Shown here: one piece after another, positions 61,697 through 64,000 of the stretch | Position numbering within the stretch: position 1 is the first letter of the stretch | Layout: the number at the start of each line of letters is the position of its first letter | Assembly (NCBI GenBank): GCA_031553075.1 | Contig: JAVBLX010000043.1 | Coordinates: forward strand, 21,269 to 85,268 | Length of the DNA: 64,000 bases | Direction: 5' to 3' | Source: DIGJ01 sp031553075 | Lineage (GTDB): Bacteria > Bacillota > Clostridia > Lachnospirales > Lachnospiraceae | The notes under the pieces: generated by a model | What the model was told of the DNA's origin: nothing | Databases searched by the model: none | Seen by the model: the letters and a program-made list of their open reading frames with translations, nothing else | Made by a program: the position numbers and the translations under genes

Positions 61697-63784
61697 ATGA
61701 CTTATAGAGAGCAAATATGTGCAGAAAATGATATGGTTTTAGAACGTTATTGCCTTTCCATGGAACGGGTGGAGGAAATCTGCAAAGATGAGGGCATTAA
61801 GACACCGTATGCGGAGTATTTCAAAAAAGTATCCGGTTTTTTGTTGCAGATTAAGGCAGTAATTGATTTGGTAGAAACCGGTGTCCTCAGGAAAATGTCC
61901 ATTGAAGAACTGAAAAAGTTAAATGAGGGACTTTTTGCGGACATCAGGGGAGCTGCTTATGAAAGCAGCTATGGCAATCCTGCCTTTAGTGAAAGTGTAT
62001 TTGGCCCAGAGACTGGGAAAATGCTCAGTTTTCTTTATACTGAGCTGCGTGGATTGATTGCATACAGCTTTGAGGGAAGATTGTTTGAAGTGGTAATTGG
62101 TCTTGAATTATTTATTGAAATCTACAATCTGTTGCAAGAAGAGGAAGTGGAGAAGGAAACCCAGAAAGCAGTTAAGAGCGCCATTTATTATTATGTAAGT
62201 GACTATAGTGATATAACCCTTCCCAAACGTACTCTTGAACTTCTGAATCCAGAATGTTCCTTTGCTACGGACATAATCATGAAGGAAGATCTGAATGATC
62301 TTTCTTATCTCTACTACTTTGGAGAATATGTATCCGAAAATGAACTGCAAATTGCTGCTTATCTGAACAGCATGCCAGAAGAAGAAATAAATAGTATGGC
62401 CCATACCTACACAGAAGGCTTCCGCAAAGGGTTTGAAATGGCAAGACTTGATATGTCAAAGAAATCGGTGGTAAACATCCGGTACCCGCTGGGATTTGAG
62501 CGAATGTTAAAAGCTGCGATTCTTCAGTTCGAGAAATTGGGATTACGTCCGACTATTTCCCGCGCAGCGGTGAGCACCATACACAAACGTCAGCATTTGA
62601 AAATTGGATATCATGGCACCAGCCCCAATAAACAATATGACTATGACCATCGGTTTGATAACAGCTTGTATCTGGACAAGGCATTTAATGAGAGAAAGCT
62701 TGGCGTATTAAAGGTTTGTTATGAAGAGCTTAAGGAACTGGCAGATCAGTTTGCCGGGCCGGCAGTCATTGAAGTATTTGGCGAAACTCCTTTTGCCCCA
62801 CAGAGTAAGGAACAGGCCCCGACCCTTTCTGCCAAGCAGCAGGAACTGGATGTGGCATACCAAAGAGATAGCAGTATTTTACAAAATGAGTACGTAAAAG
62901 GTGATGAAACCAGCTTTACAATTATTGCATATCCAATTCCGGAAATTGGTGAGCGGTTCGAAGAAATCTTCCATGAAACGGTAAAGGTAAATACCCTGGA
63001 CATGGCTCTATATGAAAGAATTCAGCAGAATATCATCAATGCACTGGATTCTGGTGAATTTGTTACCATTACAGGAAGAGGGACCAATCGGACCAATTTG
63101 ACAATCCAGTTGCCGGAGCTTAAGAATCCGGAAAAAGAAACCAACTTTGAAAACTGCCTGGCAGATGTTAACATTCCCGTTGGAGAAGTATTTACTTCAC
63201 CCAAACTTGCTGGAACTCAGGGTCTTCTACATGTGACAGAAGTATTTTTAAGAGATTTAAAATATGTGGATTTAGAGCTCACCTTTGAAGATGGCAAGAT
63301 AAGCGACTATACCTGCAAAAACTTTGCAGAGGAAGAAGCCAATCGGAAGTTTATCAAGGAAAGCATTATGTATCAACATGATACACTGCCGATTGGGGAA
63401 TTTGCGATTGGAACGAATACGACAGCATATGTTATGGGAAAGAAATTTGGAATTTCTCCTTTGCTGCCAATTCTCATTGCGGAGAAAACCGGACCGCATT
63501 TTGCCGTAGGAGATACCTGTTTTAAAATGGGCGAGGACATGGTGACCTATAATTCTGATGGCAAGCAAATGATGGCAAAGGATAATGAAGTCTCCATTTT
63601 ACGGAAGACGGAGATTGATAAAGCGTATTATAACTGCCATACCGATATTACCATTCCCTATGATGAATTGGGAGATATTGTGGTGCATAAAAAGAACGGT
63701 GATACAGTTGCCATTATTGAAGAAGGACGTTTTGTATTACCTGGTACAGAAGAACTAAACCTTCCACTGGAGGAGCTTGCTTAA
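61697..63784 (+). CDS. M29-family aminopeptidase with long N-terminal extension (695 aa)
   Basis: The C-terminal 400 residues match the M29 (AmpS/thermophilic aminopeptidase) family: GRGTNRTNLTIQLPEL, NIPVGEVFTSPKL, TLPIGEFAIGTNTTAYV, AEKTGPHFAVGDT and MAKDNE carry the metal ligands. It removes N-terminal amino acids from peptides. The first 290 residues are helical, without signal peptide, and are not part of the usual enzyme (about 410 aa). They might be a regulatory or oligomer domain. AAAGGAGAC precedes the ATG. Confidence 0.88.
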   Translation: MTYREQICAENDMVLERYCLSMERVEEICKDEGIKTPYAEYFKKVSGFLLQIKAVIDLVETGVLRKMSIEELKKLNEGLFADIRGAAYESSYGNPAFSESVFGPETGKMLSFLYTELRGLIAYSFEGRLFEVVIGLELFIEIYNLLQEEEVEKETQKAVKSAIYYYVSDYSDITLPKRTLELLNPECSFATDIIMKEDLNDLSYLYYFGEYVSENELQIAAYLNSMPEEEINSMAHTYTEGFRKGFEMARLDMSKKSVVNIRYPLGFERMLKAAILQFEKLGLRPTISRAAVSTIHKRQHLKIGYHGTSPNKQYDYDHRFDNSLYLDKAFNERKLGVLKVCYEELKELADQFAGPAVIEVFGETPFAPQSKEQAPTLSAKQQELDVAYQRDSSILQNEYVKGDETSFTIIAYPIPEIGERFEEIFHETVKVNTLDMALYERIQQNIINALDSGEFVTITGRGTNRTNLTIQLPELKNPEKETNFENCLADVNIPVGEVFTSPKLAGTQGLLHVTEVFLRDLKYVDLELTFEDGKISDYTCKNFAEEEANRKFIKESIMYQHDTLPIGEFAIGTNTTAYVMGKKFGISPLLPILIAEKTGPHFAVGDTCFKMGEDMVTYNSDGKQMMAKDNEVSILRKTEIDKAYYNCHTDITIPYDELGDIVVHKKNGDTVAIIEEGRFVLPGTEELNLPLEELA

Positions 63785-63883
63785 TAATTAACACATAATA
63801 TTTTGATAAGGTCAGGGGACAGTTTGCAGGCCTGGCTGTACAGAATGACCAATCTTAGCCTAGTACATCGAAGAATAAATAAT

Positions 63884-64000
63884 TGATACCTTCGCTGGTC
63901 TGATTTCTCGAGAGCACAAACGAAAAAGCCTCAGCGTAGCCCGCTACGCCTACGTTTTTTCATTTGCACTCTCGAAAAATCATCCTCAGCGAATCTATCA
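63884..64000. repeat. Long imperfect inverted repeat, cut by window end
   Basis: TGATA at 63884 pairs with TATCA at 63996-64000, and most bases between pair inward (TTCGCT/AGCGAA, TGATTT/AAATCA, TCGAGAG/CTCTCGA, CGAAAAA/TTTTTTCG-like) to a GCGTAGC-CC-GCTACGC tip at 63934-63949. The whole 117 bases can fold into one hairpin. It may continue past the edge. This looks like a dispersed intergenic repeat element rather than a simple terminator. Confidence 0.8.

Overview
The window is AT-rich Gram-positive chromosome. Strong AGGAGG-type ribosome sites, TTG and GTG starts, consensus sigma-A promoters, a Rex repressor, the dgt-dnaG-rpoD order, ECF-type RibU behind an FMN riboswitch and several family-typical small proteins point to an anaerobic clostridium, most likely Lachnospiraceae. 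The species cannot be named from the sequence alone.

Region 1 (1 to about 14.4 kb) is the right-hand part of an integrated element of phage origin. It holds the end of a large protein with the DFDGD motif of the double-psi beta-barrel RNA polymerases (YonO-like), two tiny helix-turn-helix proteins, a zinc-ribbon gene with its own promoter and terminator, a 2298-residue tape-measure protein, a small OB-fold-like protein, a tail/baseplate protein, and a Tn916-type excisionase and integrase. Capsid, portal, terminase and lysis genes are not in view and would have to lie to the left.

Region 2 (14.5 to 43.5 kb) is mostly housekeeping: a low-molecular-weight phosphatase, an aldo/keto reductase with an iron-sulfur tail, an SDR protein with an altered active site, a chemoreceptor, an ABC-F ATPase divergent from rex, a coiled-coil protein, acpS, nnr, mazF, adenine deaminase, then dgt-dnaG-rpoD and a trmK-nucleoside kinase fusion. 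An RND exporter follows, with a consensus promoter, a perfect 16-bp palindrome and a downstream TetR gene, then tex, a DUF2156 protein and a GNAT protein. Several genes here share a leader made of a short hairpin followed by AGAYRGGAGC just before the start codon.

Region 3 (43.8 to 53 kb) is the most interesting. A 2192-residue NRPS has the order A-PCP-C-A-PCP-reductase, the layout of the aureusimine synthetase AusA, which makes dipeptide aldehydes that cyclise to pyrazinones. It ends in an additional cyclic-nucleotide-binding-like fold. It overlaps a membrane SpoIIE-type PP2C phosphatase, which overlaps an RsbW/SpoIIAB-like ATPase; a phosphopantetheinyl transferase to activate the NRPS follows. 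Synthesis, activation and a partner-switch-like regulatory pair thus appear to travel together.

Region 4 (53 to 64 kb) holds small genes (an Arg/Asp-rich protein, YbjQ, an internally deleted SRAP protein, DUF1801, a nicotinamidase-like hydrolase, a secreted Cys-rich peptide, a DUF2007-like protein), FMN riboswitch-ribU, typA, a second chemoreceptor, RNase P RNA on the minus strand, an M29 aminopeptidase with a long N-terminal extension, and a long hairpin repeat cut by the window edge.
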